A stretch of 64,000 nucleotides of DNA from Arthrobacter sp. zg-Y1110 (lineage in GTDB: Bacteria; Actinomycetota; Actinomycetes; Actinomycetales; Micrococcaceae), in the NCBI RefSeq assembly GCF_025244865.1, contig NZ_CP104272.1, forward strand, positions 3,224,001 to 3,288,000, read 5' to 3'. Position numbers and translations under genes: made by a program. The stretch's first letter is position 1; each line of letters opens with the position of its first letter. Below the pieces are notes generated by a model. That model saw nothing but the letters and a program-made list of their open reading frames with translations, did not search any database and was not told where the DNA came from. Shown piece after piece: positions 43,187 to 52,882 of this stretch.

Positions 43187-43528
43187 ATGACCATTGCAAA
43201 AACCGTCCTCCTGTTCCTCCTGGCGGCTGCCGCCGAAATCGGCGGAGCCTGGCTGGTGTGGCAGTCCGTGCGGGAGGACCGGGCGTGGTGGTGGGCGGGT
43301 CTGGGCGTGATGGCCCTGGGCGCCTACGGATTTGTGGCCACGCTGCAGCCGGACGCGCACTTTGGGCGGATCCTGGCCGCCTATGGTGGAGTGTTCGTGG
43401 CCGGGTCGCTGGCCTGGGGCATGGTCTTCGACGGCTTCCGGCCCGACCGGTGGGACATCCTCGGGTCGCTGATCTGCCTGGCGGGCGTCGCCGTGATCAT
43501 GTTCGCACCCCGCAGCCCGGTGTCGTAA
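43187..43528 (+). CDS. UPF0060 (YnfA-like) small membrane protein
   Basis: 113 residues with four helices: [53 protein letters not shown], and [15 protein letters not shown] at the end. The AEIGG-W and YGG-F motifs are diagnostic of UPF0060, which is related to SMR transporters. An ATG at 43178 would add 3 residues; 43187 is preferred by family comparison. Confidence 0.88.
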   Translation: MTIAKTVLLFLLAAAAEIGGAWLVWQSVREDRAWWWAGLGVMALGAYGFVATLQPDAHFGRILAAYGGVFVAGSLAWGMVFDGFRPDRWDILGSLICLAGVAVIMFAPRSPVS

Positions 43529-43547
43529 CTGCTTCCGCATCCGGATA

Positions 43548-44738
43548 CTACTTTCCGGGATTGGCCTCGGACCAGCGGTGGTAGGCAGCCACGAGCGGCT
43601 TGGCCGAAAGCCCATGCGCGAAGACACTCAGGCCTACCGTGACAACCACCGTCGTCAGGAGCGTGGTTGCCGCCGGGATTCCCCCCTCAAAGGCCAGCAG
43701 GCCGAACACCACGGAGGCCAGCCCCCGGGGGCCGAACCACCCCATGAACACCTGGGTTTGCCACCGCACACCGCTGCCGGCCAGGGCGACGGCGACCGGC
43801 AGCATCCGCACGACGGTGAGGCTCAGCACGGCGTAGGCCACAACCTGCCAGGTGATGTGCGGGACGGCGGTCAGGACCGCGACCGCGCCGAAAATCATCC
43901 AAGTGGCCGCGGCGAGAACACTCCCCACCTCGGCGGTGAAGGAAGTCGTGTCGATGTTCCCTGCACGGCTGGACAGGCGGAACGCCATTCCTCCCACAAA
44001 CGCCGCGATGAACACACTGCCGCCGAGCGAACCCGCCGCCGCGTAGGCGCCGAGGGCAACGGCCAGCGTGAACGGCTGGCGCCACTGCGTTTCAATCCGT
44101 CCGGCAGCGGCCCGCAACAGGTACCCGCCTGCTCCCCCGACACCGACCCCGGCCAGCAGCCCCCATCCGATTTGCTCCGCGATGGCATCCACGACAGCCG
44201 ACGGTACGCTGCCGTCAAGCGTCGCCAACGAGATGTCCAGCGACACCAGAAAGAACGGCACCGCGATGCCATCGTTCAGGCCGCTTTCCACAGTCAGTGC
44301 CTGGCGCACGCGCCCCGGCACCGCGGTATCCTCGACGACCCTCTGCCCCAGCGCGGCGTCGGTCGAGCAGAGCATCGCGGACAGGAGGAAAACACTGGCC
44401 AGGGGAAGTTCGGGGAAGAGGAGCAGCCCGGCCCCGAAGCCAAGGACAAGGGTCAGCGGCAGCCCGATCAGCAGCAACCGCCCCGGCCACCCGAGAGTTC
44501 GGCGCAGGATTCCAAGATCGAGCCGGGCGGCGTCGGTGAAGAGAAGGAACACAAGGGCCAGTTCGGTGACCCGCTCGACGGCGTGGCTTTCCAGGGTGGG
44601 TGATCCGCCCAACGCCGCCGCGAGGACAGTCCCGGCGAGCACGAACGCCATGGCACTCGTCACCCCTCGGCGGCTCAGCGGCGCCGAAAAAGCACCGAAA
44701 ACTATCAGCACCGCGGCTCCGAGCAGTAGCGGAATCAT
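43548..44738 (-). CDS. Sodium/proton antiporter of the CPA1 (NhaP-like) type
   Basis: 396 residues from ATG 44738, with about twelve membrane helices. The ion-binding region LSAMLCSTDAALGQRVVED (T-D near residue 124) and the following VESGLNDGIAVPFFLV (N-D near 153) are the paired motifs of CPA1 exchangers; WFGPRGLASVVFGLL near 335 is also typical. No C-terminal regulatory domain. It likely exchanges Na+ or K+ for protons. Confidence 0.88.
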   Translation of the reverse strand: MIPLLLGAAVLIVFGAFSAPLSRRGVTSAMAFVLAGTVLAAALGGSPTLESHAVERVTELALVFLLFTDAARLDLGILRRTLGWPGRLLLIGLPLTLVLGFGAGLLLFPELPLASVFLLSAMLCSTDAALGQRVVEDTAVPGRVRQALTVESGLNDGIAVPFFLVSLDISLATLDGSVPSAVVDAIAEQIGWGLLAGVGVGGAGGYLLRAAAGRIETQWRQPFTLAVALGAYAAAGSLGGSVFIAAFVGGMAFRLSSRAGNIDTTSFTAEVGSVLAAATWMIFGAVAVLTAVPHITWQVVAYAVLSLTVVRMLPVAVALAGSGVRWQTQVFMGWFGPRGLASVVFGLLAFEGGIPAATTLLTTVVVTVGLSVFAHGLSAKPLVAAYHRWSEANPGK

Positions 44739-45028
44739 CCTGTTCCTCCCCGTACCTGTCACAGCGGCGGCGGTCCTTGCCGTTGGGGTATGACCACGAC
44801 TCAAATTACGAGATAGTGCCGTGGCCGTCGAGAGCGGGCAGCCAGCGGGCCGCCGGAGCAGCCCCGGAAGACGGCGGCGAAACGGGAGGCGGGGCCCTCC
44901 CCGGACGCCGGACCCATCCCCTCGGGGAAGGCAACCCGATATTCTATGGACGTCAGCCGCCGTACAAAGTCTGACCCCGCAGGACCTGCCGGATGGCGCA
45001 AAACGCCGTTGTAGAGAGGTCGCCGATC
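44739..45028. other. Intergenic between antiporter and DUF2252 genes
   Basis: About 290 bases with nothing recognisable beyond the two divergent upstream regions; a ribosome-site-like AGAGAGG occurs just before 45029. Confidence 0.4.
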
Positions 45029-46465
45029 ATGGCCAGTATCGAGGTCACGCACCCGAGCGTTACGGAACGCGTGGCAGCAGGCAAGGACCGCCGGGAGACA
45101 ACACCCGTCTCCGCCCATCAAGGGTGGGTTCCAGCAGCCGACCGCCCGGACCCCGTCGCGCTCATCGAAGAACAGAACCTCACCCGCGATGCGGACCTCG
45201 TGCCGGTGCGCCACGGCCGGATGCTTGACTCTCCGTTTACCTTCTACCGGGGTGCAGCCAAGGTCATGGCCGCCGACCTCAAGGACACACCGAGATCCGG
45301 CCTGACCGCCCAGCTCTGCGGCGACGCCCATTTGTCGAACTTCGGGGTATTCGCCTCACCCGAGCGGATCCTGCTGTTCGACCTCAATGACTTCGACGAA
45401 ACACTTCCGGGTCCGTTCGAGTACGACGTGCTGCGGATGTCCGCGAGTTTCACCATTGCGGCCAGGAACAACTCCTTCACCAACGAAGAGGCGCGCTCGG
45501 CAACCCTTGCCGCGGTTCGGGGTTACCGCGAAGCGATGCGCGAGTTCGCACAAATGGGAACCATGGACATCTGGTACGCGCGTCTGACGGAACAGGATAT
45601 TTTGTCCACGATCCAGCTGGGGGCGGACAACGGGAAGGGCAAGGTGGAGAAAAAGGCAGCGAAGCAGATCGAAAAGAGGGCGCAACAGGCCGTCCGGAAG
45701 GCGCGTTCCCGGGACAGCCTGCAGGCACTGTCCAAGCTGGCCGAGCGCGTGGACGGGAAGTACCGAATCGTCAGCCAACCGCCGATCGTCATCCCGCTCA
45801 GGGAGTTCGGTGATTCATACGGTTTATCCGCGGACCAGATGTGGGAGGAATCCCGCGAACAGCTCCGGTCCTACCGGGCCACGTTGCAGGACGACAGGCG
45901 CGACCTCCTCGAGCGCTTCGAAATCGTCGATATCGCCCGCAAGGTGGTGGGTGTGGGCAGCGTCGGCACCCGGGGCTTTATCGCGTTGCTTCAGGGCCGC
46001 GATTCAGATGACCCGCTGTTCCTGCAGGTCAAGGAAGCAACACGGTCAGTCCTTGAGGACCACCTGCCCAAAAGCAGATACCGCCAGCCGGGCCAGCGCG
46101 TAGTGCAGGGCCAGCGAAGGATGCAGGCCGCCAGCGACATCTTCCTGGGCTGGACCAAGGGCGTGCAGGAAAACCGGTACCTGTACTGGCGCCAGCTGCG
46201 GGACATGAAGGGCTCAGTGGTCGTGGAAACGATGAAACCCCGCGGGATGGAGTTTTACGCCCGCACCTGCGGCTGGACATTGGCCCGGGCCCACGCCAGA
46301 TCAGGAGACCCGGTCGCGATCGCCGCCTATCTTGGCAAGAGCGAGAAGTTCGATAACTCGATCACCGACTTCTGCGAGCGGTACGCAGATCAAAACGAGC
46401 GGGACTATCAAGCCTTCGCCGATGCGGTACGTTCCGGGCGCCTGCCCGCGGTCGAAGGGGTCTAG
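45029..46465 (+). CDS. DUF2252-family protein
   Basis: 478 residues from ATG 45029 (44993 is a weaker alternative). The kinase-like fold of this family shows as FYRGAAKVMAADL, LCGDAHLSNFGVF with the H-N pair near residue 105, and LLFDLNDFDETLPGPFEYD with an acidic DFD. The pattern resembles aminoglycoside-phosphotransferase catalytic loops, but no DUF2252 activity is established. Convergent with the UvrA-like gene after 7 bp. Confidence 0.88.
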   Translation: MASIEVTHPSVTERVAAGKDRRETTPVSAHQGWVPAADRPDPVALIEEQNLTRDADLVPVRHGRMLDSPFTFYRGAAKVMAADLKDTPRSGLTAQLCGDAHLSNFGVFASPERILLFDLNDFDETLPGPFEYDVLRMSASFTIAARNNSFTNEEARSATLAAVRGYREAMREFAQMGTMDIWYARLTEQDILSTIQLGADNGKGKVEKKAAKQIEKRAQQAVRKARSRDSLQALSKLAERVDGKYRIVSQPPIVIPLREFGDSYGLSADQMWEESREQLRSYRATLQDDRRDLLERFEIVDIARKVVGVGSVGTRGFIALLQGRDSDDPLFLQVKEATRSVLEDHLPKSRYRQPGQRVVQGQRRMQAASDIFLGWTKGVQENRYLYWRQLRDMKGSVVVETMKPRGMEFYARTCGWTLARAHARSGDPVAIAAYLGKSEKFDNSITDFCERYADQNERDYQAFADAVRSGRLPAVEGV

Positions 46466-46472
46466 CCCCAGA

Positions 46473-48869
46473 TCACCCCGCCACGTAGGCGGCCAGATGC
46501 TCTCCGGTCAGCGTGGACGCGTCCGCCACCAGATCCGCCGGGGTCCCCTCGAACACGATGCGCCCGCCGTCCCGCCCGGCACCGGGGCCCAGGTCGATGA
46601 TCCAGTCCGCATGCGCCATCACCGCCTGGTGGTGCTCGATCACGATCACGGACTTCCCGGAATCCACCAGCCGGTCCAGCAGGGCCAGCAGTTGTTCGAC
46701 GTCGGCCAGGTGCAGGCCGGTGGTCGGCTCGTCCAGCACAAAGACGGCTTCCTTGCCGCCCATATGGGTGGCCAGCTTCAGCCGCTGCCGTTCGCCGCCG
46801 GAAAGCGTGGTCAGCGGCTGTCCCAGATGAAGGTATCCGAGTCCGACGTCGGCCAGCTGGCTCAGGATCTTATGTGCGGCCGGGGTGCGGGCTTCGCCGT
46901 CGCCGAAGAACTCCTGCGCCTCGGCCACTGACAGGGCCAGCACCTCGGCAATATCCTTCCCGCCCAACGTGTATTCCAGCACCGAGGCTTGGAAGCGGCG
47001 GCCCTCGCAGTCCTCGCATACCGATTCCACCGTGGCCATCACGCCCAGCTCGGTGTAGATCACCCCGGCGCCGTTGCAGGACGGGCACGCCCCCTCGGAG
47101 TTGGAGGAAAACAGGGCGGGCTTCACGCCGTTGGCCTTCGCGAACGCCTTGCGGATCGGTTCCAGCAGACCGGTGTAGGTGGCCGGGTTGCTGCGCCGGG
47201 AACCGCGGATGGCGGCCTGGTCCACTGTCACCACGCCTTCCCGCCCGGACACCGACCCGGTGATCAGCGAGCTCTTGCCGGAGCCGGCCACCCCGGTGAG
47301 GACCACCAGGACACCCAGCGGAATGTCGACGTCGACGTCGCGCAGGTTGTTGGTGGCGGCACCGCGCACTTCCAGGGACGACGACGCCTGCCGCACCGAA
47401 TCCTTGAGCCGCGCCCGGTCCCCGAGGTGGCGGCCGGTCAGCGTGCCGCTCTTCCGCAGTCCCTCCAGCGGTCCCTCGAAGGTAACCGTGCCGCCCCCGG
47501 CGCCGGCGCCCGGGCCCAGGTCCACCACGTGGTCCGCAATCGCGATGGTTTCCGGTTTGTGTTCCACCACCAGCACCGTGTTCCCCTTGTCCCGCAGCTG
47601 CAGCAGCAGCTGATTCATCCGGGCAATGTCGTGCGGATGCAGGCCGATGGTCGGTTCGTCGAAAACGTAGGTGACGTCGGTCAGCGAGGAGCCCAGGTGG
47701 CGGATCATCTTGGTCCGCTGCGACTCGCCGCCGGACAGGGTGCCCGAGGGGCGGTCCAGGGACAGGTAGCCCAGCCCGATTTCCGCGAAGGCGTCCAGCA
47801 GGTGCTGCAGCCCGGCCAGCAGCGGCGCCACCGAGGGTTCCTTCAGCCCGCGGACCCAGCCGGCGAGGTCGCTGATCTGCATGGCACAGACGTCGGCGAT
47901 GTTGAGGCCGCCGATCTTCGAGGACCGTGCCTCCGGGCTGATCCGGGTGCCGTCGCATTCGGGGCAGGTGCTGAAGGTGATGGCGCGATCCACGAAGGCG
48001 CGGATGTGCGGCTGCATGGCTTCGGGGTCCTTGGACAGCATGGACTTGGAGATCTTCGGAATCAGCCCTTCATAGGTGAGGTTGATGCCTTCCACTTTGA
48101 TCTTGGTGGGCTCCTTGTACAGCAGGTCATGCAGCTCGCGCTTATTGAACTTTGCAATCGGCTTGTCCATGTTGAAGAACCCGGAGCCGGCGTAGATCCG
48201 CCCGAACCAGCCGTCCATGCTGTAGCCCGGCACCGTGATGGCGCCTTCGGACAGTGATTTCGCGCCGTCGAACAGTGCCGTGAGGTCGAAGTCGGTGACC
48301 GCTCCCGTCCCCTCACAGCGCGGGCACATGCCGCCGAGCCGGTTGAACACCGCCTTTTCCGCCCGGGTCTTCCCGTCGCCCCGCTCCACCGTGATGGCGC
48401 CGGAGGCCTTCACGGACGGGACGTTGAAGGAATACGCGTTGGGCGGGCCGATGTTCGGCTGCCCCAGCCGGCTGAACAGGATCCGCAGCATCGCGTTCGC
48501 ATCGGTGGCGGTGCCCACGGTGGAGCGCGGGTTCGAACCCATCCGTTCCTGGTCAACAATGATCGCGGTGGTCAGCCCCTCCAGCAGGTCCACCTCCGGC
48601 CGGGCCAGGGAGGGCATAAACCCCTGCACAAAGGCACTGTAGGTCTCGTTGATCAGCCGCTGGGATTCGGCCGCCACGGTTCCGAATACCAGCGAGCTCT
48701 TGCCGGAGCCGGACACGCCGGTAAACACCGTCAGCCGACGCTTGGGAATCTCGATGCTGATGTCACGCAGGTTGTTCACCCGCGCACCCTGCACCCGGAT
48801 CACGTCATGGCTGTCCGCGGCGTGCGACGCCTGCCCGGTGCCGGTGCTCGTCGTAGTGTCCGTGCTCAT
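46473..48869 (-). CDS. Short UvrA-like ABC ATPase (UvrA2/DrrC class)
   Basis: 798 residues, shorter than housekeeping UvrA (about 950). It has two ABC units, with Walker [10 protein letters not shown] near residue 54 and GVAGSGKSS near 528, two LSGGE signatures, and three zinc-type CxxC pairs ([30 protein letters not shown]). The shortfall suggests loss of the UvrB-contact insert, as in UvrA2/DrrC proteins linked to drug tolerance rather than general repair. Single gene. Confidence 0.87.
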   Translation of the reverse strand: MSTDTTTSTGTGQASHAADSHDVIRVQGARVNNLRDISIEIPKRRLTVFTGVSGSGKSSLVFGTVAAESQRLINETYSAFVQGFMPSLARPEVDLLEGLTTAIIVDQERMGSNPRSTVGTATDANAMLRILFSRLGQPNIGPPNAYSFNVPSVKASGAITVERGDGKTRAEKAVFNRLGGMCPRCEGTGAVTDFDLTALFDGAKSLSEGAITVPGYSMDGWFGRIYAGSGFFNMDKPIAKFNKRELHDLLYKEPTKIKVEGINLTYEGLIPKISKSMLSKDPEAMQPHIRAFVDRAITFSTCPECDGTRISPEARSSKIGGLNIADVCAMQISDLAGWVRGLKEPSVAPLLAGLQHLLDAFAEIGLGYLSLDRPSGTLSGGESQRTKMIRHLGSSLTDVTYVFDEPTIGLHPHDIARMNQLLLQLRDKGNTVLVVEHKPETIAIADHVVDLGPGAGAGGGTVTFEGPLEGLRKSGTLTGRHLGDRARLKDSVRQASSSLEVRGAATNNLRDVDVDIPLGVLVVLTGVAGSGKSSLITGSVSGREGVVTVDQAAIRGSRRSNPATYTGLLEPIRKAFAKANGVKPALFSSNSEGACPSCNGAGVIYTELGVMATVESVCEDCEGRRFQASVLEYTLGGKDIAEVLALSVAEAQEFFGDGEARTPAAHKILSQLADVGLGYLHLGQPLTTLSGGERQRLKLATHMGGKEAVFVLDEPTTGLHLADVEQLLALLDRLVDSGKSVIVIEHHQAVMAHADWIIDLGPGAGRDGGRIVFEGTPADLVADASTLTGEHLAAYVAG

Positions 48870-49067
48870 TGCCGCTCCATCCGCCCGGGTCGGTCCCGTG
48901 CCTCATTGTCCCGCGCCTTCACCGACGGTCCGATTCTGCCCGGTCGCTCCCGGCGCGGCAACGGCTAACGGGAACGACGACGGCGGGTCCCGGCAGGCGC
49001 GGCCTTTCCGCACTCACGGAAGGCCTGGCCGATCCTGCAAATCGGCGCCTGAGCTACACTCGGCCGC

Positions 49068-49475
49068 ATGCCCGCACACGCTGCACCCCCTCCCCAGGCA
49101 CCGCTGACCTTGGGCATGACCGTGTGGGCCATCTGCGGGGTACCGGCCCTGATCGGGGCGGTCCTGGCTGCAGCTTCCCTCCAGTCCGCCCTCGCCGGGA
49201 CGGGCGCCACCCGGGACCAGGCTCTGCGCTTCCTGCCGTTTCTTCTCACGTTTTTCGGGGCGGTAGCTGCCTATATCGTGTTGCGGCGCGCCACCTCTGC
49301 GGGCCAGGCCTGGCTGTGTTCAACGCTCACCGGGACGTTGCTCCTTGTGGGTGCGCTTCCCGTTACGCTGAGCCTCGGCGGGGCATTGGTGAGCGAGTGG
49401 TGCGAGGATGCCCCGGGCGGCCGGGGGTACAGCCCGTCCGGAGCAGCGGAGGAAGTTCCCTGGCTGTGCCGGTAA
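49068..49475 (+). CDS. Small membrane protein, hypothetical
   Basis: 135 residues with three or four hydrophobic helices (MTVWAICGVPALIGAVLAAA, FLPFLLTFFGAVAAYIVL, TGTLLLVGALPVTLSLGGAL). Family not recognised. Followed at 19 bp by an esterase gene, possibly one transcript. Confidence 0.65.
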   Translation: MPAHAAPPPQAPLTLGMTVWAICGVPALIGAVLAAASLQSALAGTGATRDQALRFLPFLLTFFGAVAAYIVLRRATSAGQAWLCSTLTGTLLLVGALPVTLSLGGALVSEWCEDAPGGRGYSPSGAAEEVPWLCR

Positions 49476-49494
49476 GCAGAAGAAAGGCACGAAG

Positions 49495-50457
49495 ATGGCA
49501 AAGCTTGATCTCCGGGTACGGCTGGTGGGCAAGGTGCTGGCGCGCTTCTCCGTGGCCCGCAAGAGCGAGGAACAGATTCTCGCTGACCAGCAGCGCACCA
49601 TCAAGCACAACCCGGTTCTGGACTGGGTGCTGGGCGGCGTCGCATCCGGCGTAAAAATGACGGACGACACCGCCGCGGGTGCGGAGGGCCGGATCCCCGT
49701 CCGGGTGTACCGGCCGAAGGACGCCGATGGAACCTTGCCCCTGGTGGTCCTGATCCACGGCGGCGGCTGGACCGTCGGCAACCTGGACATCTATGACTCG
49801 CTGGCCAGCACTATCGCCCGGGACGCACGCGCCGTCGTCGTTTCCCTCGAGTACCGGCTGGCGCCGACGCATCCCTGGCCAGCCGCCGCGGAGGACTGCT
49901 ATGCGGCGCTGGTCGAGGTGGCCGGACGCGCTGCCGATTGGGAGGCCGACGCCGGCCGGCTCGCCGTGGTGGGCGACAGTGCCGGAGGCAACCTGGCGGC
50001 GGTGCTGACGCTGATGTCCCGGGACCGGTCCGGTCCCGCCATCGCGTTCCAGGGGCTGATCTACCCCGCTACCGACCTGACCTTGGGCAGCCCGTCAATC
50101 GAGGAGAACGCCAACGCGCCCATCCTCACCAAGGAGGAGATTCTCCGCTACGGCAGCCTCTACGTTCCCGATCTGGCAGACCGCAGCAACCCGTATGCCT
50201 CGCCGCTGCTGGCCCTGGACCACACCGGGCTGCCGCCGGCACTGATCCAGGTAGCCGAACACGACCCCATCCGCGACGACGGGCTGCGGTACGCCGAAGC
50301 GCTGCGCAAGGCCGGCGTTCCGGTTCGCGTCACCACGTATGTGGGAATGCCGCACGGTTACCTGGCCTTCCCGCGGCTGTGCCGCAGCGCCCCGCAGGCG
50401 CTGGCGGAACTGTGTGCGGAGCTGCGGCGGCAACTCGTACCGGCAACGGTGCGGTAA
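49495..50457 (+). CDS. Alpha/beta hydrolase of the HSL (family IV) esterase type
   Basis: 320 residues from ATG 49495. Oxyanion motif VLIHGGGWTVG near residue 87, nucleophile elbow VVGDSAGGNLA near 160, acid in EHDPIRDDG near 258 and histidine in GMPHGYLAFP near 288. Cytoplasmic; would hydrolyse short acyl esters. Shares a transcript direction with the small membrane gene upstream. Confidence 0.9.
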   Translation: MAKLDLRVRLVGKVLARFSVARKSEEQILADQQRTIKHNPVLDWVLGGVASGVKMTDDTAAGAEGRIPVRVYRPKDADGTLPLVVLIHGGGWTVGNLDIYDSLASTIARDARAVVVSLEYRLAPTHPWPAAAEDCYAALVEVAGRAADWEADAGRLAVVGDSAGGNLAAVLTLMSRDRSGPAIAFQGLIYPATDLTLGSPSIEENANAPILTKEEILRYGSLYVPDLADRSNPYASPLLALDHTGLPPALIQVAEHDPIRDDGLRYAEALRKAGVPVRVTTYVGMPHGYLAFPRLCRSAPQALAELCAELRRQLVPATVR

Positions 50458-50514
50458 CTTCCCGCACCCTCCGCTGCCGGATCCGGCTTGAGGATGGCGG
50501 GGTACCCTCGCTGC

Positions 50515-51681
50515 ATGGGGAACTCTGCCGCAGGCTTGAAACCGCTGCTTCTGCCCGCCGTCGTCGCCGCCCTCTGGCTGATTTCCGGCTGGGCCTTCGA
50601 AGCGCTGCTGACCGCAGGGAACGGCCGGATACCGATCTTCCTGGCTTCACTGGTCTCCCCGGACACTATGCCGGTCCGCATCAAGTCTCTCCTGGACGGT
50701 TCCGGCCTGGTGCTGGTGGCCGGGTTAACAGCCCTGGCCGTGGCCGCGTTCACCTTGGTGCTCCTGCCCGATAGCAGGAAGACCGGCACCCGGGGCGCGC
50801 TCTTCCTAGCCAACTGGATGAGCGTGACGCTGGCGGCCGTGGCCGGTTCAGCGGTGCTGGCCGTGGCTTCGGTCCTGGCCCAATGGCCCCTGGGCAGGGC
50901 ACAGTGGATTTTTGACCTGCTTGGGCCCTCACTGCTCACCGGAGCGTATTGGGGGGTTGCATGGGGCTGGGTGCCGGCCCTCGTGGCCACCTTCCTTTCC
51001 GCCCGCGCTTCCGACGGGGCGGGTTCCCATCTGCCGGAGAAACGTCACGCAGCCCGAGTTCCGGAGGAACCCGCTCCCACCGCCCGGGTTCGGCAGCGTG
51101 GCTGGGCCCTGGGCGCATTCGTGCTGTTCTCGGCGGCCGTGCTGGTTGCACTGCCGCTCACCGCCCGCAATCCCTCGCAGCCTGTTCCGGAGCCTGCCGC
51201 GACGCCCACTCCGGAGCCAACGGTTTACGGTGCCGAGCCGGTGGGTGCCGCCCTCTCCGAGCCGGATCCGCTGTGGTGCACCGGTGAAGAAGTCGAGTCC
51301 TCGATCGGCGGGTGGGATGCAGCCATGGGCCACCGGGCAGCGCAGATCACTGTGCGAAACACGGGAACACGGTCCTGCACGGTGCAGGGCTACCCGGATC
51401 TGGACTTCGAGAGCAGCGACGGCTGGGTCATGGGCATCACTGCGGTGCACGGCGGCTCCCACATGACCGAGGATTCTCCAGTGCAGCCGGTGACGCTGAC
51501 CCCCGGGGAAGCAGCCACGGCCTCGATCGGCTGGCGCGGTACCGCCGGGGCGGGCATGGTTCGGGTAGGCACCTTGCTGGTGGCCCCCTACTCCGGGACC
51601 GTGCGCCAGGAACTGGAGGCGGACATCGACTTGGCGGAGCCCGGCTTCCTGACGGTCACAGCCTGGGAGGCCGCAGGCTAG
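50515..51681 (+). CDS. Membrane-anchored DUF4232 protein
   Basis: 388 residues from ATG 50515. Four or five helices in the first 225 residues, then a proline-rich linker and an exported DUF4232 domain (WCTGEEVESSIGGWDAAMGH, NTGTRSCTVQGYPDL, with the paired cysteines). DUF4232 domains are beta-sandwiches usually found on actinobacterial surface lipoproteins; the multi-helix N-terminus here is less common. Function unknown. Overlaps the convergent repeat-peptide gene by 4 bp. Confidence 0.78.
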   Translation: MGNSAAGLKPLLLPAVVAALWLISGWAFEALLTAGNGRIPIFLASLVSPDTMPVRIKSLLDGSGLVLVAGLTALAVAAFTLVLLPDSRKTGTRGALFLANWMSVTLAAVAGSAVLAVASVLAQWPLGRAQWIFDLLGPSLLTGAYWGVAWGWVPALVATFLSARASDGAGSHLPEKRHAARVPEEPAPTARVRQRGWALGAFVLFSAAVLVALPLTARNPSQPVPEPAATPTPEPTVYGAEPVGAALSEPDPLWCTGEEVESSIGGWDAAMGHRAAQITVRNTGTRSCTVQGYPDLDFESSDGWVMGITAVHGGSHMTEDSPVQPVTLTPGEAATASIGWRGTAGAGMVRVGTLLVAPYSGTVRQELEADIDLAEPGFLTVTAWEAAG

Positions 51682-51920
51682 GCCTTGCCGGCGGCCATGA
51701 CCCCGGCCTTGGACCGCAAAGACATGATGGACCCGACGGATAGCCAGGACATCACCGCCACCGCGGACAACGCCGATCCGATGGACAGCGCCGAGCCAAA
51801 GGACCCGATCGAGCCGATGGAGCACGCCGACCCCACGCTGCCGATCGACAGCACCGAGTTCTTCGACCCGATGGACAGCACCGACCCGGATGACCACAAC
51901 GACAGCACCGAACGTTCCAC
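51678..51920 (-). CDS. Short serine-rich repeat protein with LSIGS motifs
   Basis: 80 residues from GTG 51920, which has AGGAG at 51926-51930. About half the protein is a serial repeat of the form (S/G)SxLSIGS: SSGSVLSIGSKNSVLSIGS, then GSACSIGSIGS, GSALSIGSALS. A hydrophobic stretch AVAVMSWLSVGSIMSLRS follows. Such repeats could form a short beta-solenoid or a membrane-associated stack. Similar short proteins occur in other actinobacteria, as I recall, without known function. The ribosome site is preceded by an AGAAG microsatellite. Confidence 0.65.
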   Translation of the reverse strand: MERSVLSLWSSGSVLSIGSKNSVLSIGSVGSACSIGSIGSFGSALSIGSALSAVAVMSWLSVGSIMSLRSKAGVMAAGKA

Positions 51921-51925
51921 GTCTG

Positions 51926-51955
51926 CTCCTCTTCTCTTCTCTTCTCTTCTCTTCT
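51926..51955 (-). repeat. Pentanucleotide microsatellite abutting a ribosome site
   Basis: Five perfect CTTCT units (51931-51955), AGAAG on the coding strand of the repeat-peptide gene, run straight into its AGGAG ribosome site (51926-51930). Length change here would alter spacing upstream of the site. Confidence 0.85.
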
Positions 51956-52045
51956 CTCCAGTGCACCGCTGATGGCGCACCAATCCCTGCACCCTAGCCG
52001 CCGCGGATCCCCGATACGCGAGTACCGGAAGCCGAATCAAGAAAG

Positions 52046-52092
52046 TGTCAACAAATCCTTGACGTTTCGAAGATGTCAAGCTTTGATTGACA
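52046..52092 (+). promoter_or_regulatory. Leaderless promoter overlapped by two TGTCAA-N7-TTGAC operators
   Basis: Operator 1: TGTCAA (52046-52051), 7 bases, TTGACG (52059-52064). Operator 2: TGTCAA (52074-52079), 7 bases, TTGACA (52087-52092). TTGACG also serves as a -35 with TTTGAT (52082-52087) as -10 at 17 bp, placing the start of transcription at about 52094, the first codon of the next gene. Confidence 0.75.
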
Positions 52093-52094
52093 CC

Positions 52095-52340
52095 ATGAGA
52101 ACTTTCCGCATCTTCACCGCCGTTTACGCCGCAGTGATGTTTCTGGTTGGCGTTGCACTATTTGCCCTCTGGTTGCTGCTCGACCTGCATGGATTCCCCA
52201 AGGGCCTCTGCCAGGGTGCCGGCGGCGCCCTGATCGTGGGCAGCGTGTACCTTGCCGTCGCGCACGTCCGGCGGAGAAGCACGGACAGCAGCGGCAGGGA
52301 GTACTGGCTGCCCAGCCGCGACGCCGGTGAACAGCCGTGA
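52095..52340 (+). CDS. Small membrane protein, probably leaderless
   Basis: 81 residues. Two helices (TAVYAAVMFLVGVALFALWLLL and GALIVGSVYLAVAHV) and a charged tail. There is no ribosome site before ATG 52095, and the predicted transcription start falls on it. Its stop overlaps the next GTG by 4 bp, so the HTH protein downstream is translationally coupled. Function unknown. Confidence 0.7.
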   Translation: MRTFRIFTAVYAAVMFLVGVALFALWLLLDLHGFPKGLCQGAGGALIVGSVYLAVAHVRRRSTDSSGREYWLPSRDAGEQP

Positions 52341-52882
52341 CCCGCGGTCCGGTCACCGACCTGCAGGAGCAGATCGGCGCACTGATCCTCGGCGACTACG
52401 ACGACGCCGGGACCCTCACCGAGGAGGACCACCTCGCCCTCGTGGCTCGGGCAGGGGCAGCCGAGCAGGCAAGCCAGCAGCTGCAGCACCGGGCGGTCGC
52501 GGCGGCCCGGAGCGCGGGAGTCAGCTGGGCTGCACTGGGCCGCGAGCTGGGGATGACCCGGCAGGCGGTACAGCAGCGTTTCGGTACGCGCCCGGAGGAA
52601 CAGGCCCCCGGTTCCCGCGAGCGCTGGCTCGGCCCGGTCACGGCCTTCGATGAAATGCCCGAGCTGGAACTGGCCGGGCGGATGGGCTGGCGCACCATCG
52701 GCGTCGACATGCTCCGGCACCGGATGCTGCAGACGGACACCCAGTGGGAACACCGCCGTGTGCTCTGGACCCGGCCTTCCTCCCACTACGAAACGGACGG
52801 CTGGCAGGTGGGGAGCCGGTCCTTCCCGTGGCTCTACCTCGTGCGGGACCTGCATCGGGCGCCCGAACCTACTCCAAAGTGA
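52337..52882 (+). CDS. HTH-containing regulator-like protein
   Basis: 181 residues from GTG 52337. A helix-turn-helix is visible at about 55-80 ([20 protein letters not shown], then QAVQQRFG). The rest ([34 protein letters not shown]) is unrecognised. It may bind the two operators in front of the small membrane gene. Overlaps the end of the convergent aldo/keto reductase gene by 14 bp. Confidence 0.75.
   Translation: MTRGPVTDLQEQIGALILGDYDDAGTLTEEDHLALVARAGAAEQASQQLQHRAVAAARSAGVSWAALGRELGMTRQAVQQRFGTRPEEQAPGSRERWLGPVTAFDEMPELELAGRMGWRTIGVDMLRHRMLQTDTQWEHRRVLWTRPSSHYETDGWQVGSRSFPWLYLVRDLHRAPEPTPK

Noticed and set aside
46473..48869. Housekeeping excinuclease UvrA
   Set aside because: At 798 residues it is too short, and no uvrB or uvrC is near; UvrA2/DrrC class fits better.
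51685..51972. Aspartate/proline-rich plus-strand frame opposite the LSIGS repeat protein
   Set aside because: It has no ribosome site and its repeats mirror the opposite frame; the minus-strand frame has AGGAG and a GTG start at good spacing.
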